Shown: piece by piece, positions 36,075-45,503 of the stretch | Position numbering within the stretch: position 1 is the stretch's first letter | How the letters are laid out: every line of letters begins with the position of its first letter | Assembly: GCA_963850765.1 (NCBI GenBank) | Contig: CAWKMN010000001.1 | Span: 124,001-188,000 of the forward strand | Direction of reading: 5' to 3' | Origin: CAWKMN01 sp963850765 | GTDB lineage: Bacteria; Chloroflexota; Anaerolineae; Aggregatilineales; Aggregatilineaceae | DNA length: 64,000 nt | Position numbers and translations under genes: made by a program | The notes under the pieces: model-generated | Databases searched by the model: none | Seen by the model: the letters and a program-made list of their open reading frames with translations, nothing else | What the model was told of the DNA's origin: nothing

Positions 36075-37248
36075 TTATCCTGACAGCGAGTCGATTTTTT
36101 CGATCAGGTGGCTGTCGTTGATGCGGCTCGCGCCGGCCGCCCAATCGACGGTCCGGCCGCCCTCAAATGCGCGGAAATAGGGCAGCCCAACGGCCTGGGC
36201 GCGCTCGGCCGCCAGGATCTCGCCGGGGATGCTGTAGACCAGCGGCGCGAAGCACTCCCGCACGTCGCCCTGCACCGGCAGCACATGCTGCATATACTGG
36301 CGAATGGTCTTATCGCTGGCCGGCAAAATCCCCACCGTGCGCCGCCCGATCACCTGGGCCGCACGCGCGATCTCGCCCATACGGTCCGCGTCGAACTGGG
36401 CCGCGCTGATCAGAACGGTGGGTGTATCGGCACGGGCCGCGAAATATTGCAGGTGTGCCCATTCTTCGGTTTCCTGCGCCATCGACGGATCCCCGCTGGC
36501 TTCGAGCATCTTGGCGGCGCTGAACATCGCCACGCCGTACAGCGGTCCCGCACCAACGTACACAAACTCGCTGATGTCGGTCCACGCGCTGATCGAGATC
36601 GTGCGCGAGCGGCTCACACACCTGGATCGTCGCTTCCATCACGTCCGCCAGCGCGACCAGTTCCGCGCGGTAAGCATCGGCCTGAGCGGTGGTCAGGCTG
36701 CCGCGTACCTCGCCAATGCGGATCGCGGCGCTGTAGAGCGCCATCTGCGAGGCAAGATAGGATCGCACCCCCGGCACGGCCAGCCCTCGCATCTCTTCAG
36801 GCAGCGGCGGGACGGTCGTCTTAAAGACTTTTTCGGCGGACTGTGCCAGCGGCGCGGACGGCGTGCCGGTCAGCGCGACGCCCACCGCGCCCGCCTGCCG
36901 TGCCAGCCGCATCGCCTCAATCGTCCGGCTGACCACGCCAGATACCGACACGGCGATCACGAGGTTCGTTTTGGGGCCGGTCGGCGGCAGGTGCGCGGCC
37001 AGATAGCGGCTGAAGGTGAGCGCGCTCACCGCCTGCGTGGGGACCTTCGCCAGTTGGTGAAAGGCGAGTTCCGCGCCGACCGGCGCATGGTAGCTGTCGC
37101 CGCAGCCGACCAGATAGATGCGCTTAACCGAGCGGCACAGCTCAAAATCGAAAGTGGCGCGCGCCGCTTCGTCAAAAGGCCGGGCGATCTCGCGGACCAA
37201 CTGCGGCAGGGTATCGATCTGTTGGTGCATAGGCGAACGGTCGGTCAT
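36075..37248 (-). CDS. SIS-domain sugar-phosphate isomerase/deglycase-like protein (one frameshift)
   Basis: Two SIS domains are recognisable. The first has IYLVGCGDSYHAPVGAELAF, LVIAVSVSGVVSRTIEAMRL and GAVGVALTG; the frame shifts near 36600 into the second, with FVYVGAGPLYGVAMFSAAKM and the C-terminal LPYFRAFEGGRTVDW. Length of about 390 residues is that of GlmS-type isomerase halves without the glutaminase domain, and of FrlB/AgaS-like enzymes. Flanking PfkB kinases suggest an amino-sugar or fructosamine phosphate as substrate (inference). Confidence 0.78.
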
Positions 37249-37329
37249 GGTTGTTTATCCTGTCCAACTCAAAGCGTGATGTAATTATGCGAGAATTTTT
37301 ACTCTGATCACCGGGGATCCGGCAAATTG

Positions 37330-37525
37330 TTACACATTAGGGGCAGTACGGCGCTTGGGTTCGCAGCGCGAAGGGCGCTTTCCCGTGTGTTAGCCCCTCC
37401 CTAAATCCCTCCCCACAGGGTGGAGAGGGACTTGCGGCCCTCCCCTTTGTCCACCTTGTGGGGAGAAGGGGTGCCGACCAAAGGTCGGGTGGGGGATAGG
37501 GGCTGAAAGCACATAACACTCCCTA
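37330..37525. mobile_element. MITE-like element abutting a stop codon
   Basis: The central blocks CCCTCCCTAAATCCCTCCCC (37396 on) and GGGGGATAGGGGC are as in the copies at 6407 and 12859. The right end AGCACATAACACTCCC reaches the stop codon of the second kinase; the left end (TTGTTACACATTAGGGGC) is degenerate. Confidence 0.55.
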
Positions 37526-38447
37526 AAGTACCAGCGTCCGCAACCCCGCGCGCACCTCGTCATACCGCCGCGCGTAGTCGGCAGGATCGGGCAGCGCAGG
37601 CGGCAGCCCCACCTGCTCGATCATATAGGAGGCGGCGGCACTGGCATGGCAGGCGGCATCGCTGAGCCCGTCGTCCAGCCGCGCGATCAGCGCCCCGCAG
37701 AAGGCGTTCCCCGCGCCGACCACATCCACGACGGTGGTTTCCACCGCCGGGACATGCACGCCGCGCCCCTCGACGCAGATTCCACACATCCGCCCCGTCA
37801 GGACCGCGCCGCAGCGCCAGGATCCGGCAGCCCCACGCGCGGAAGCGATCCAGCAGAGCCGGCTCGTCTTCGGTCTGGGTGATACGGGTGGCTTCGAGCC
37901 AGTTGGGCGAAAAGACCGTACACGCCGCCAGCATCTCCCGGATCGCAGCATCGCTCAGCGGCGCATCCGGCGGCTTGAACGGTTCCAGGCAGACGCGTGC
38001 CCCGGCGTCCGTCAGTGCGCGGGCGAATGGCAGCGAGTTATCGTCACCGGGATGAATCCCCCAGTGAAACGCGCCGGCCGCCCGGTACGATTCCGGCAGC
38101 ACATCCCAGTTGTGCGCAAGCTGGACGCCGAGCGCCGCTACCGGCATCCGCCAGACTTGCGTCCGCCGCCCGTTGAATTCCATTACCTGCCACGCGCGCG
38201 GAGTCGGCTGGTCGGTGAGGCGCACGCCGTCCAGATTGATCCCTGCGGCGTGCAGTGGGGCGAGTACGGACATATCCAGATCCGCGCCTATCCCGGCCAC
38301 CAGCCCGACCCGCTCACCCGAACCGAGCGCCGCCGCCATGCCCCAGGCCGTCTGCGGACCGCCGCCGCCCAGTACACCCATGCGCGTGGTGCCCTGCGGA
38401 AACACGATGTCATCCACGATAATGCCAAATGCGACAAAATCGATCAT
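37523..38447 (-). CDS. PfkB-family carbohydrate kinase (second paralogue, one frameshift)
   Basis: The start is ATG 38447 (CGGAG upstream) with the N-terminus FGIIVDDIVFPQGTTRMGVL and GGGGPQTAWGMAAAL. The frame changes near 37790, after which VVDVVGAGNAFCGALIARLD carries the catalytic Asp-less-common variant G-A-G-N-A-F-C; the general base would be Asp in VVDVVGAGN. Length of about 308 residues fits. It lies between the MBL-fold gene and the MITE that separates it from the SIS gene. A role in the same sugar pathway as its paralogue is inferred. Confidence 0.78.
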
Positions 38448-38475
38448 AGGGCCAAACTCCGAGCGTCGAGGGAAA

Positions 38476-39234
38476 TCAGATCGCGTACTCGCCAAAATCG
38501 ACGGCCAGCTCCACCGGCCCGCTGTAGGTGGTGCGCGCCTCGTCGATCAATGGGCGCGGATCGGTATCCCACACGTTGTAATGAATCAGCGCCAGCCGCT
38601 TCGCCCCAGCCTCGGCCGCGATCTCGCCCGCCTGCGCCGCGCTGGAATGGCCGTATCCCGCGCCGGCCGCTTCGTGCAGCAGCAGATCGACCCCGCGCGC
38701 CAGTGTCACGATGTTGGGAATCGGCTCGGTGTCGCACGAATAGCCGACGATCGTGCCGGTCGTCTTGACCTCGATGCGCAGCCCAATCGTCGGGATAAAG
38801 TGGCGCGTCGGCCACGACGTGATGCGGAAGTCGTCATTGTCCAGCACGAGCACATTCTCATGTTCCGGCACGGGGTGAAACTGCACGGGGAAGAATCCCG
38901 GCCACGTTTTGCAGGCGGACGCGTGCATCATGTCTTCGATGCGAGTCAGACAGTGATGCAGTCCATAGACCTGAAGCGGATTCTTGCGCCCCAGCAGCCA
39001 CAGCTGCATCAGCAGGATCGGCACGCCGGAGATATGATCGGGGTGGTAGTGCGTCAGGATCATGTCGTCCAGATCTTCGTGACGGATACCGATGCGGGGC
39101 AGCTTGGGCAGCGGATTCGAACCGCAGTCCACCAGGACCAGACTGCCGCGATCGCCTTGCAGGAGGAAATGGGTATTATCGTGTTCCGCATCTGCGACGG
39201 CGGCTGCCGAGCCGAGTATAATCAACCGGGCCAT
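38476..39234 (-). CDS. MBL-fold metallohydrolase (RNase Z-like)
   Basis: The 252-residue protein has the metallo-beta-lactamase motif THYHPDH (His-x-His-x-Asp-His), with LVDCGSNPLPKL before it and GYSCDTEPIPN, LLHEAAGAGYGHSSAAQAG and LIHYN as the later metal ligands. This arrangement is that of RNase Z/arylsulfatase-like phosphodiesterases. ATG at 39234 is favoured over a GTG four codons earlier because a G-rich ribosome binding site precedes it. It may hydrolyse a cyclic or diester metabolite in the linked sugar pathway, but it could also be a tRNA 3'-processing enzyme. Confidence 0.75.
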   Translation of the reverse strand: MARLIILGSAAAVADAEHDNTHFLLQGDRGSLVLVDCGSNPLPKLPRIGIRHEDLDDMILTHYHPDHISGVPILLMQLWLLGRKNPLQVYGLHHCLTRIEDMMHASACKTWPGFFPVQFHPVPEHENVLVLDNDDFRITSWPTRHFIPTIGLRIEVKTTGTIVGYSCDTEPIPNIVTLARGVDLLLHEAAGAGYGHSSAAQAGEIAAEAGAKRLALIHYNVWDTDPRPLIDEARTTYSGPVELAVDFGEYAI

Positions 39235-39280
39235 AACCACCCCCACCCAACAAATGGCTGTAGCCCGTATATAGCATGAC

Positions 39281-40246
39281 TCAGTGAGTCAGCACAAATT
39301 CCACGACGCGCGGCGTCAGCCACACTTCGAGCATCGCCGCCACGATCAGCAGCGGCAGCACCACGCCCACGCCAACCTTGATCGCGCCGCCCACCGCGCG
39401 CAGCCACGCTTCGCCCACTGCCGTATCGTCCGGCGGGCGGGTGATGATGCTGCCCAGGCGCAGCGCCGCCGCCCCGGCCAGCAGGATGGCGGGCACTTCC
39501 GCGATCCCATGCGGGATGATCCCCAGGAGGAACGGCAGCGGACTGAGTCCTGACAGCACGACCTGCCCGATGATGAACCCGAAGATGCCAAACGGGATCA
39601 TCGTCAGCACCAGCGCCAGCACGCCAAACGTGAAGGTCGCCAGGATAGTCGCGGCCAGCAGCACGCGGATATTCTGCATGGCGGCGAACACGACAAGCTG
39701 CGGATTGCTCTGGCCCGCTTCGAGCCAGTATTGCAGGCGGTCCATCAGGGTTTCGTCGTTGGCGTCGAACTGGTCCAGCGGCACGGTCCAGACGCCCGCC
39801 GCGATCCACCCCCCGATGAACGCGGCAACCGCGCACAGCAGCACGACACTCGCCGCGCTGCGTAAGCTCCGCACGGCGGGGAAGACGCTCAGCCGGTACC
39901 AGCGCCCCAGCGTGAAATGATCGCCGATCGGGCCGCGCACTTCGGCCCAGATTGATGCGGAACGCCCAGCGCAGGTTAAGCTGATCGAGCGACGCGGCCA
40001 AGCAGTTCCTCGCGGTTGAAGATCCGCGCGCCCATGCGAACCAGCAGTATCGACCGTCACCAGCAGACCGACCATGATATACCACAGCAGATAGCGCTGG
40101 TGCGGCTGGACCATGATCGAGCCTTCGAGCATGACCAGCATCGACATCGGGATGATGATGAAGCTCGCCAGCAGATTGGCCGCGCGGGTCGAGGTCGTCT
40201 GGCTGGATACCACCACCGCGCCCGTGACCATCACCAGCGCCTGCAC
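39281..40246 (-). CDS. SpoIIM-type membrane protein, frame continuous with end of ABC-2 permease (frameshifts)
   Basis: From about 39975 downwards the frame encodes a five-helix protein: VRGPIGDHFTLGRWYRLSVF, LLCAVAAFIGGWIAAGVWTV, VLLAATILATFTFGVLALVL, then GIIPHGIAEVPAILLAGAAA, the hallmark of the stage II sporulation M / DUF95 family. The first 80 codons of the same open frame (VTGAVVVSSQTTSTRAANLL) belong to the preceding ABC-2 permease. At the junction the other two frames read IFNREELLGR and SLDQLNLRWAFR, so at least two indels lie at 39960-40060. The pieces read as one continuous chain with no stop or start between, suggesting a permease-SpoIIM fusion. SpoIIM-like proteins often accompany ABC exporters in bacteria that do not sporulate. 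Confidence 0.7.
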   Translation of the reverse strand: MQALVMVTGAVVVSSQTTSTRAANLLASFIIIPMSMLVMLEGSIMVQPHQRYLLWYIMVGLLVTVDTAGSHGRADLQPRGTAWPRRSISLTCAGRSASIWAEVRGPIGDHFTLGRWYRLSVFPAVRSLRSAASVVLLCAVAAFIGGWIAAGVWTVPLDQFDANDETLMDRLQYWLEAGQSNPQLVVFAAMQNIRVLLAATILATFTFGVLALVLTMIPFGIFGFIIGQVVLSGLSPLPFLLGIIPHGIAEVPAILLAGAAALRLGSIITRPPDDTAVGEAWLRAVGGAIKVGVGVVLPLLIVAAMLEVWLTPRVVEFVLTH

Positions 40247-40251
40247 CGTGG

Positions 40252-40785
40252 TCAGCAGCCACGATCTGCATCACCAGCAGCGGCTCCGGCCGCCACTGTG
40301 TACTTGCCCAGGATCAGCCCGCCCATGTAGATGGTGATGCCGCTGTAGCTCGCCAGCAGGGGCGGCAGCATCGCGGCGAACGACTTGCCGAGGTAGAGTT
40401 CGGTGTTGGTCAGCGGGGTGGAGAGCAGCGGTTCCAGGCTGCGGCGTTCTTTTTCGCCCACGAAGGTTTCCAGCGCGATCACCAGCGAGATCGAGACCGG
40501 GAAGAAGCCGACGATCATGGGCAGCAGCGGCAGCAGCGTCGGGACAAGGTCTTTGGCCCCGTTGTCCTCGAAGAAGCTGGTGAACATGCGCGTCATCACG
40601 TTCGCCAGCAGCGGGAAGATCAGCGTCAGCAGAAAGATGGGGGCCATGATGCGCCAGTCGCGCAGGCTGTCGCGCACTTCGCGGCGGGTGATGATCAGCG
40701 CGCGGCTGAGGGTCGCCCGGATATCGCTGACCGGGTGGGTGATCGGGATCGATCGGGGTTCGGCGCTAGTCGTTATGCTGGACAT
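40252..40785 (-). CDS. ABC-2 type transporter permease, N-terminal part
   Basis: The frame encodes the first half of a NatB-like permease: ALIITRREVRDSLRDWRIM, a transmembrane helix (MAPIFLLTLIFPLLANVMTR), PMIVGFFPVSISLVIALETF and the characteristic GEKERRSLEPLLSTPLTNTELYLGK. It breaks near 40262 and continues in the next frame (MQALVMVTGAVVVSS). The ATG overlaps the end of the ATP-binding gene by 20 bases, so the two are coupled. Export substrate unknown. Confidence 0.8.
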   Translation of the reverse strand: MSSITTSAEPRSIPITHPVSDIRATLSRALIITRREVRDSLRDWRIMAPIFLLTLIFPLLANVMTRMFTSFFEDNGAKDLVPTLLPLLPMIVGFFPVSISLVIALETFVGEKERRSLEPLLSTPLTNTELYLGKSFAAMLPPLLASYSGITIYMGGLILGKYTVAAGAAAGDADRGC

Positions 40786-41713
40786 GCTTCTCCAACCCTT
40801 CGTCTTCCTGTACGATCTGCAAATACACGTCTTCCAACGTCTGCGTCACTTCGCTCAGCGTTACAATATCCAGGCCCGCGCCCGTCAGCCGCCGGATCAC
40901 CTGCGGATTGGCCGTCTGCGGCTCAGCCGTGCGGTAGCGCAGCCATCGATCGCCTGTTTCGACCACGTCCACCATATCGCTCAGTTCGCCCACCGCGCCG
41001 TTGAGATGCTGCGTCAGGTGCAGCTCCATCAGCGGCAGGCCGGCGAATCGCTGCGAAAGCTCCTGGAAGGTGCCGTTGGCGATGATCCGTCCCTTGCGGA
41101 TCACGGCGATGCGGTCCGCGAGGCTCTGCGCTTCGGTCAGGTTGTGCGTGGTGATGGCGATCGTGCGTTCTTCGCGCTGCAACTCGCGGATCGATTCGCG
41201 CACCAGCCTGGCGCTCTGCGGGTCCATGGCGGAGGTGGGCTCGTCCAGCAGCAGCACGTCCGGATCGTGCAGCATAGCGCGCACCAACGCGATCTTCTGC
41301 TTCATACCCTTGGAATATTCACCCAGGCGTTTATCCAGCGCGTCACTCAGCCCGAAGTGTTCCATCAACTGAAGCGGCCGGCGCTGCCGTTCATCCGGCG
41401 AGAGACGGTAGATCCGCGCGAAAAAATCCAGGTATTCGATGCCTTTCATGCGCTCGTAGAGACCGTGCTGCTCGGTCAGCACGCCCACCGACGAGCGGAC
41501 CTCGGTCGGCTGGCGCACCACGTCATAGCCGGCCACGCGCGCCCAGCCTTCGGTCGGCTTGAGGATCGAGGTCAACATGCGGACGGTGGTCGTCTTGCCG
41601 GCGCCGTTCGGCCCCAGGATGGCGAAGATCATGCCCGGCTCGACCTTGAAAGAGATGTGATCCACTGCGCGAAAACGCTTGAAGTCTTTCGTCAGATCGT
41701 AAGTTTCAATCAT
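40766..41713 (-). CDS. ABC transporter ATP-binding protein
   Basis: The 315-residue ATPase has Walker A LGPNGAGKTTTVRML, Q-loop at VGVLTEQHGLYERM, signature YSKGMKQKIALVRAM, Walker B VLLLDEPTSAMDP and the switch His in ITTHNL. The C-terminal extension (about 90 residues) resembles the DUF4162-type tail of NatA/CcmA-like exporters. It is the first gene of an exporter operon with the ABC-2 permease/SpoIIM locus. Confidence 0.88.
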   Translation of the reverse strand: MIETYDLTKDFKRFRAVDHISFKVEPGMIFAILGPNGAGKTTTVRMLTSILKPTEGWARVAGYDVVRQPTEVRSSVGVLTEQHGLYERMKGIEYLDFFARIYRLSPDERQRRPLQLMEHFGLSDALDKRLGEYSKGMKQKIALVRAMLHDPDVLLLDEPTSAMDPQSARLVRESIRELQREERTIAITTHNLTEAQSLADRIAVIRKGRIIANGTFQELSQRFAGLPLMELHLTQHLNGAVGELSDMVDVVETGDRWLRYRTAEPQTANPQVIRRLTGAGLDIVTLSEVTQTLEDVYLQIVQEDEGLEKHVQHND

Positions 41714-41941
41714 CGCTGTCGCCTTAATCCAACCCGCTAACCCTCATTCTACCTGTGCCCGGTTGTGGTACCAATAAACGATTGTCACGATTCCGTAGAT
41801 TTTGTGTGAAAAATACCTGAAAAACCGTTGGGGGAATGGGAAGGATCGGATTCCACCGCCCGAAATAAATCAGGGCCGTTGAAGGCCCTTGTGAGAGATC
41901 GCCGCGGGATTCATCCCCCGGCGATTCGATACACCCACCGA

Positions 41942-42830
41942 TCACGCCTTGCGCGGACGCTTGCCGGCGCGGCTGTCCACCGATCGCCGCCGCAGCGAGT
42001 TGCGGTGCCGGTAGACGAACAGTGCCGTTGCGATCAGCGCCGCCGCGAGGCTGAACACCTGTGAGACATTCACCCCGCCGGACATGGCAACCTCGATCCG
42101 CAGGTATTCGAGCAAAAAGCGGGCGGTGCCGTAGGACGATGATGTACATCAGCAGAAAATCGCCCTTTTTGAACCAATCCCGGTGGCGCAGCCAGAGGAA
42201 CAGCAGCACGCCCACGGTCAGCAGGTTCCACAGCGATTCGTAGAGGAACAGCGGGTGAAAGTGCGTGTACTGCGCGTACTCGCGGGGCGGATTGTCGATC
42301 CGCAGGCCCCAGGGCAGATCGGTCGGCTCGCCGTAGAGCTCCTCGTTGACGTAGTTGCCCCACCGCCCAATCGCCTGACCGAGCGGCACCGAGATCGCCG
42401 CGATGTCGATCCACGACATGACGTCCAGCTTGTGCCGCCGCGCGTAGAGCCACACGCCCAGCGCGCCGCCGATCACCGCGCCGAAGATGGACAGCCCGCC
42501 GCTCCACACGATGAACATGCCGTCGTGCAGATCAAACGGGTGCGTCAGATACCATTCGGCGGTGCGTCCGGCTTCCACCGACGAGATCGACGGGAACAGC
42601 ACATGCCACAGCCGCGCGAAAATCACCGCCAGGATGACGATCCAGATCAGCGCGTTCCAGACGTGTTCGGGGTCTTTATCCTTATCCCGCTTCGCCAGCC
42701 ACGCGACCAGCGCCGCGGCGGCCAGGATGCCCGTAACGATGATCAGACCATACCAGTGAAAGGTCGGGTTAATCGTCAGGCCCAACAGGTCGAACGGCCC
42801 GATTTCCAGCCCGCGACGATGAAAGGTCAT
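41942..42830 (-). CDS. lgt: Prolipoprotein diacylglyceryl transferase (one frameshift)
   Basis: Lgt transfers diacylglycerol from phosphatidylglycerol to the lipobox Cys of prolipoproteins. The sequence has the N-terminal FHWYGLIIVTGILAAAALVA, the FIVWSGGLSIFGAVIGGALG motif and AIGRWGNYVNEELYGEPTDL, the Lgt signature. A one-base shift near 42135 moves to FLLEYLRIEVAMSGGVNVSQ and the last helix, ending at TGA 41942. It overlaps the upstream phosphatidyltransferase gene by four bases (ATGA). A substrate exists in this window: the thioredoxin lipoprotein at 4602-5390. Confidence 0.88.
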
Positions 42831-43465
42831 GATGGGGTATCTCCCTGCTCCGCTTTCAACAAACGATACACATGGCGGACGCGCTGGAACGCGGTGAAAT
42901 GCGTCCCAACAGCCAGAATCCACAGGCCGAGCATGATCCAGCCGGTAAAGAGCATGCCCAGGATCACGAAGGTGCGCTCCATGCGGGTGAACAGGCCCAC
43001 TTTGCACGACAGACCCAACCCCTCGGCGCGCGCCCGGGTATAACTGACCATCAGCGTGCCGAGCATCACCACGCCGCACAGCGCGACTTCCAGTTCGGCG
43101 CCGCCCCTCGCGGTGAAATAGTAAGCCAGCCCCATGTAGATAAAACTGTCGGCATAACGATCCAGCGTGGAATCCCAGAACGCCCCAAAACGATCCTGAC
43201 GCTGCATCGCGCGCGCCACCGCCCCATCGAGCGCGTCCAGCGGCGTCCCGGCGATAAATACCACGGCAGCCAGGAAAAATTCGCCCTGAGAGATCAGCAC
43301 CGACGATGCCGCGACGACAAGCAGTCCAATAAAGGTGAGCACGTCGGGGTGTACGCCCCAGCGATGAAGCCGGTTGCCCCACCAGGTTGTCAGGCCGCTG
43401 ACCTGATAGCGCATCCAATCCGTCAGTGTTTCAAACTGCCGTGAGACTCGTTCTCGTTGTGCCAT
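42827..43465 (-). CDS. CDP-alcohol phosphatidyltransferase
   Basis: The 212-residue membrane protein carries the full signature D-x2-D-G-x2-A-R-x8-G-x3-D-x3-D in LDALDGAVARAMQRQDRFGA and WDSTLDRYAD. It has about five hydrophobic helices. Such enzymes make phosphatidylglycerol phosphate, phosphatidylinositol phosphate or related lipids. Coupling to lgt, which uses phosphatidylglycerol, fits PgsA-like or PIP-synthase-like activity, but the alcohol acceptor cannot be read from the sequence. Confidence 0.82.
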   Translation of the reverse strand: MAQRERVSRQFETLTDWMRYQVSGLTTWWGNRLHRWGVHPDVLTFIGLLVVAASSVLISQGEFFLAAVVFIAGTPLDALDGAVARAMQRQDRFGAFWDSTLDRYADSFIYMGLAYYFTARGGAELEVALCGVVMLGTLMVSYTRARAEGLGLSCKVGLFTRMERTFVILGMLFTGWIMLGLWILAVGTHFTAFQRVRHVYRLLKAEQGDTPS

Positions 43466-43486
43466 GTTCCCCTCTAAGAGAAGTTA

Positions 43487-43640
43487 TTGGTGATTAGTTT
43501 TTAGTTGTTGGTTTCTGGTGAGGCGCATCTCCCTTTGGGTTCCTGGCTACAAGCTGAACGCTGACTGTCCTCCACCGGATGTCCGGTGTGCCGCGCACAC
43601 GCTAACAACCAAGAACTGAAAACCAAACACCAAACCCCCA
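43487..43640. repeat. TTGGTGATTAG-type dispersed tracts
   Basis: TTATTGGTGATTAGTTTTTAG and its mirror near 43602 (CTAACAACCAAGAACTGAAA) flank a 60-base unique spacer. Similar tracts occur at 30849, 54421 and 61262. Nothing coding is seen in 43466-43687. Confidence 0.5.
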
Positions 43641-43687
43641 ACTCGCTCTTGCCAACTTACCCCGTGTAAGGTAAACTACAGTTGTTT

Positions 43688-43762
43688 CGGGGCGTAGCGC
43701 AGCTTGGCTAGCGCGCATCGTTCGGGTCGATGAGGTCCCCGGTTCAAATCCGGGCGCCCCGA
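43688..43762 (+). tRNA. tRNA-Pro(CGG)
   Basis: A full cloverleaf is present: acceptor CGGGGCG / CGCCCCG with discriminator A, D stem GCGC / GCGC, anticodon stem CATCG / CGATG with loop TTCGGGT (anticodon CGG), and T stem CCCGG / CCGGG with TTCAAAT loop. CCA is not encoded. A terminator follows 9 bases later. Confidence 0.95.
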
Positions 43763-43771
43763 CACTTATAA

Positions 43772-43803
43772 CCCTGCTCACCCTGTTTAGGAGCGGGGTT
43801 TTT
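43772..43803 (+). terminator. Rho-independent terminator after tRNA-Pro
   Basis: CCCTGCTC pairs with GAGCGGGG (8 bp, one G-T) and is followed by TTTTTG. Confidence 0.8.
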
Positions 43804-44001
43804 GTTTGCCCACTTACGGCGGACGCTCGCCCACGGCGGACGCTGTCTGAGGACGGATCGGCCATAGCGGACTGGCAAGCCAGCCGGCTAGCAAGCTAGC
43901 TTACCACGTTTGGGGGCGGCTGTGAAGCGGACTTTGGTATTTTGGACGGAACGGCGGCGCTCCCGTAGAATAGCCGGGGTGTACAACAAGGGGGATCTCC
44001 T

Positions 44002-45288
44002 ATGGCCGACATCGCCATCCCACAGTCCGGCGACGTGGCGCTGACGGCTGTCGAGCGCGAACGCGTCTACCGGCGCAATTTCCTGCTCTTTCTCTCGGAT
44101 TATCTGGTATTTAGTCTGGCGCTCAACCTGCTTGGCCCGACGACGGTCGTCCCCGATTTTGTCCGCAAACTGACCGATTTGGAAGTGGTGATCGCTCTGT
44201 CCAGCCAGATATTTGAGATTCTGTGGCTGATGCCGCAGCTTCTGGTTGCGCGCAGTCTGATGCGCGTCAGGAATAAAAAATGGTGGTTCGCCGGACCGAA
44301 TATCCCCGTTCGCACGGTGATTGTCATCCTGGCCGGCGTGGTCGTGCTGATCGGACCGGATCATCACACCCAACTGCTGATCGCGTTTCTCGTGTTTTAT
44401 GGTCTGCTGGCGTTGGGGGATGGGCTGGTCGGTGTGCCGTGGGTGGACCTGATCAGCAGCAGCCTGGATACGCGGCGGCGCGTGCGCCTGTTCGGACTGG
44501 GTAATGCCCTGGTAGGGATCGGCGTGCTGGGCCTTGCCCCGATCATCCGCTACGTGCTGGGCGACAGCGGGCCGGATTTCCCGAACAACTACGCGCTGCT
44601 GTTTTTGCTGGCCGGCCTGGGCTTTGTGGTGACGATCCCACCCTGCCTTCTGATCCACGAGCTGCCCGGCGGACAGCCCCGCGATACGACGCCCCCCCTG
44701 CGCGAATACCTGCCGGACCTGATGCGGGTGCTGCGCGAAGACCATCCCTTCCGCTCCATGATTACGGCGCGGGTGCTGATGACCTTTTTTACGATGGCCG
44801 CCCCCTTTTATATCGGGTTCGCGACCGAACGGCTGGACATCGACAGCGGGGTAGCCGTGAGCACCCTGATGCTGATGCAAACGCTTGGGAATGTGAGCGC
44901 GTCGCTGTTTTATTCTCGCCTGGGGGATCGCCACAATCTGCAATTCATCCGGCTGGGGATGCTGGTCGGCACGATCCAACCGATGCTGGCGCTGCTGGCG
45001 GGTGAGGTCGGACCGGTGCCGTTGTACGTGGCGTTCCTGGCGGCGGGGATTGTCAGCGGGAGCCTGGGTCTGAGCTTTATCAACTGGGTGATCAGTTACG
45101 CCACGCCCGATCAGCGTCCGGTCTATTCCGGGCTGTTCAATTCCATGTCGGCGGTGGGGCTGCTCAGCGCCCCGATCGTCGGCGGGCTGCTGGTCGAATC
45201 CTTCGATTATCAGGCGGTGTTTATTGTGGCGATGGTCATGATGGCGGGCGCGCTGATGGTGGCTCTGCGCCACCGCGACACGGCGTGA
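44002..45288 (+). CDS. Major facilitator superfamily transporter
   Basis: The 428-residue protein has about 12 hydrophobic helices with a central loop near residue 220 (HELPGGQPRDTTPPLREYL). The inter-helix motif around residue 305 (SLFYSRLGDRHNLQFIRLGM) resembles the MFS G-x-L-x-D-R-x-G-R pattern. The topology suits a drug or sugar transporter, but no substrate can be assigned. GGGGGAT precedes the ATG by about 6 bases. Confidence 0.75.
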   Translation: MADIAIPQSGDVALTAVERERVYRRNFLLFLSDYLVFSLALNLLGPTTVVPDFVRKLTDLEVVIALSSQIFEILWLMPQLLVARSLMRVRNKKWWFAGPNIPVRTVIVILAGVVVLIGPDHHTQLLIAFLVFYGLLALGDGLVGVPWVDLISSSLDTRRRVRLFGLGNALVGIGVLGLAPIIRYVLGDSGPDFPNNYALLFLLAGLGFVVTIPPCLLIHELPGGQPRDTTPPLREYLPDLMRVLREDHPFRSMITARVLMTFFTMAAPFYIGFATERLDIDSGVAVSTLMLMQTLGNVSASLFYSRLGDRHNLQFIRLGMLVGTIQPMLALLAGEVGPVPLYVAFLAAGIVSGSLGLSFINWVISYATPDQRPVYSGLFNSMSAVGLLSAPIVGGLLVESFDYQAVFIVAMVMMAGALMVALRHRDTA

Positions 45289-45310
45289 GGTTTGACCTCT
45301 GGTTCATAGT

Positions 45311-45503
45311 CGTAGGGGCATGCCCTGGCTGTCTTTTTTTTGGGCAGGGCAAACTCTCCTCATTGTATCCTGCTGGCCTCACCCCCTCAATCCCCCTCTC
45401 CAGCCGAGCTAGAGAGGGGGAAGCGCTTCTTTCTCGAATGAGCGTCAAGATAAGGTGGCGTAACCGTCGTCACCCGGATTTAGCCCCACCCCCTGCCCCC
45501 TCC
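45311..45503. repeat. Palindromic repeats left of the IS element
   Basis: A GTAGGGGCATGCCCTGGC unit (45312 on), a GGCCTCACCCCCTCAATC palindrome (45372-45422) and the left half of an AGCCCCACCCCCTGCCCC palindrome (45482-45503) are present. The last is split by the IS element and continues after 46717. Confidence 0.65.

Noticed and set aside
41873..41938. GGGCCGTTGAAGGCCC and ATCGCCG/CGGCGAT stems after lgt as terminators
   Set aside because: Hairpins are real but T-tracts are weak or absent on the minus strand, so I did not call them.
43602..43865. ORF on the minus strand with G-A-P-G-F-E-P-G-T-S-S-T-R-T
   Set aside because: It is the antisense translation of the tRNA-Pro gene, a classic false protein.
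43888..45273. 461-codon frame antisense to the MFS gene
   Set aside because: Gln/His/Arg-rich low-complexity translation mirrors the membrane protein; the plus-strand frame has helices and a ribosome binding site.
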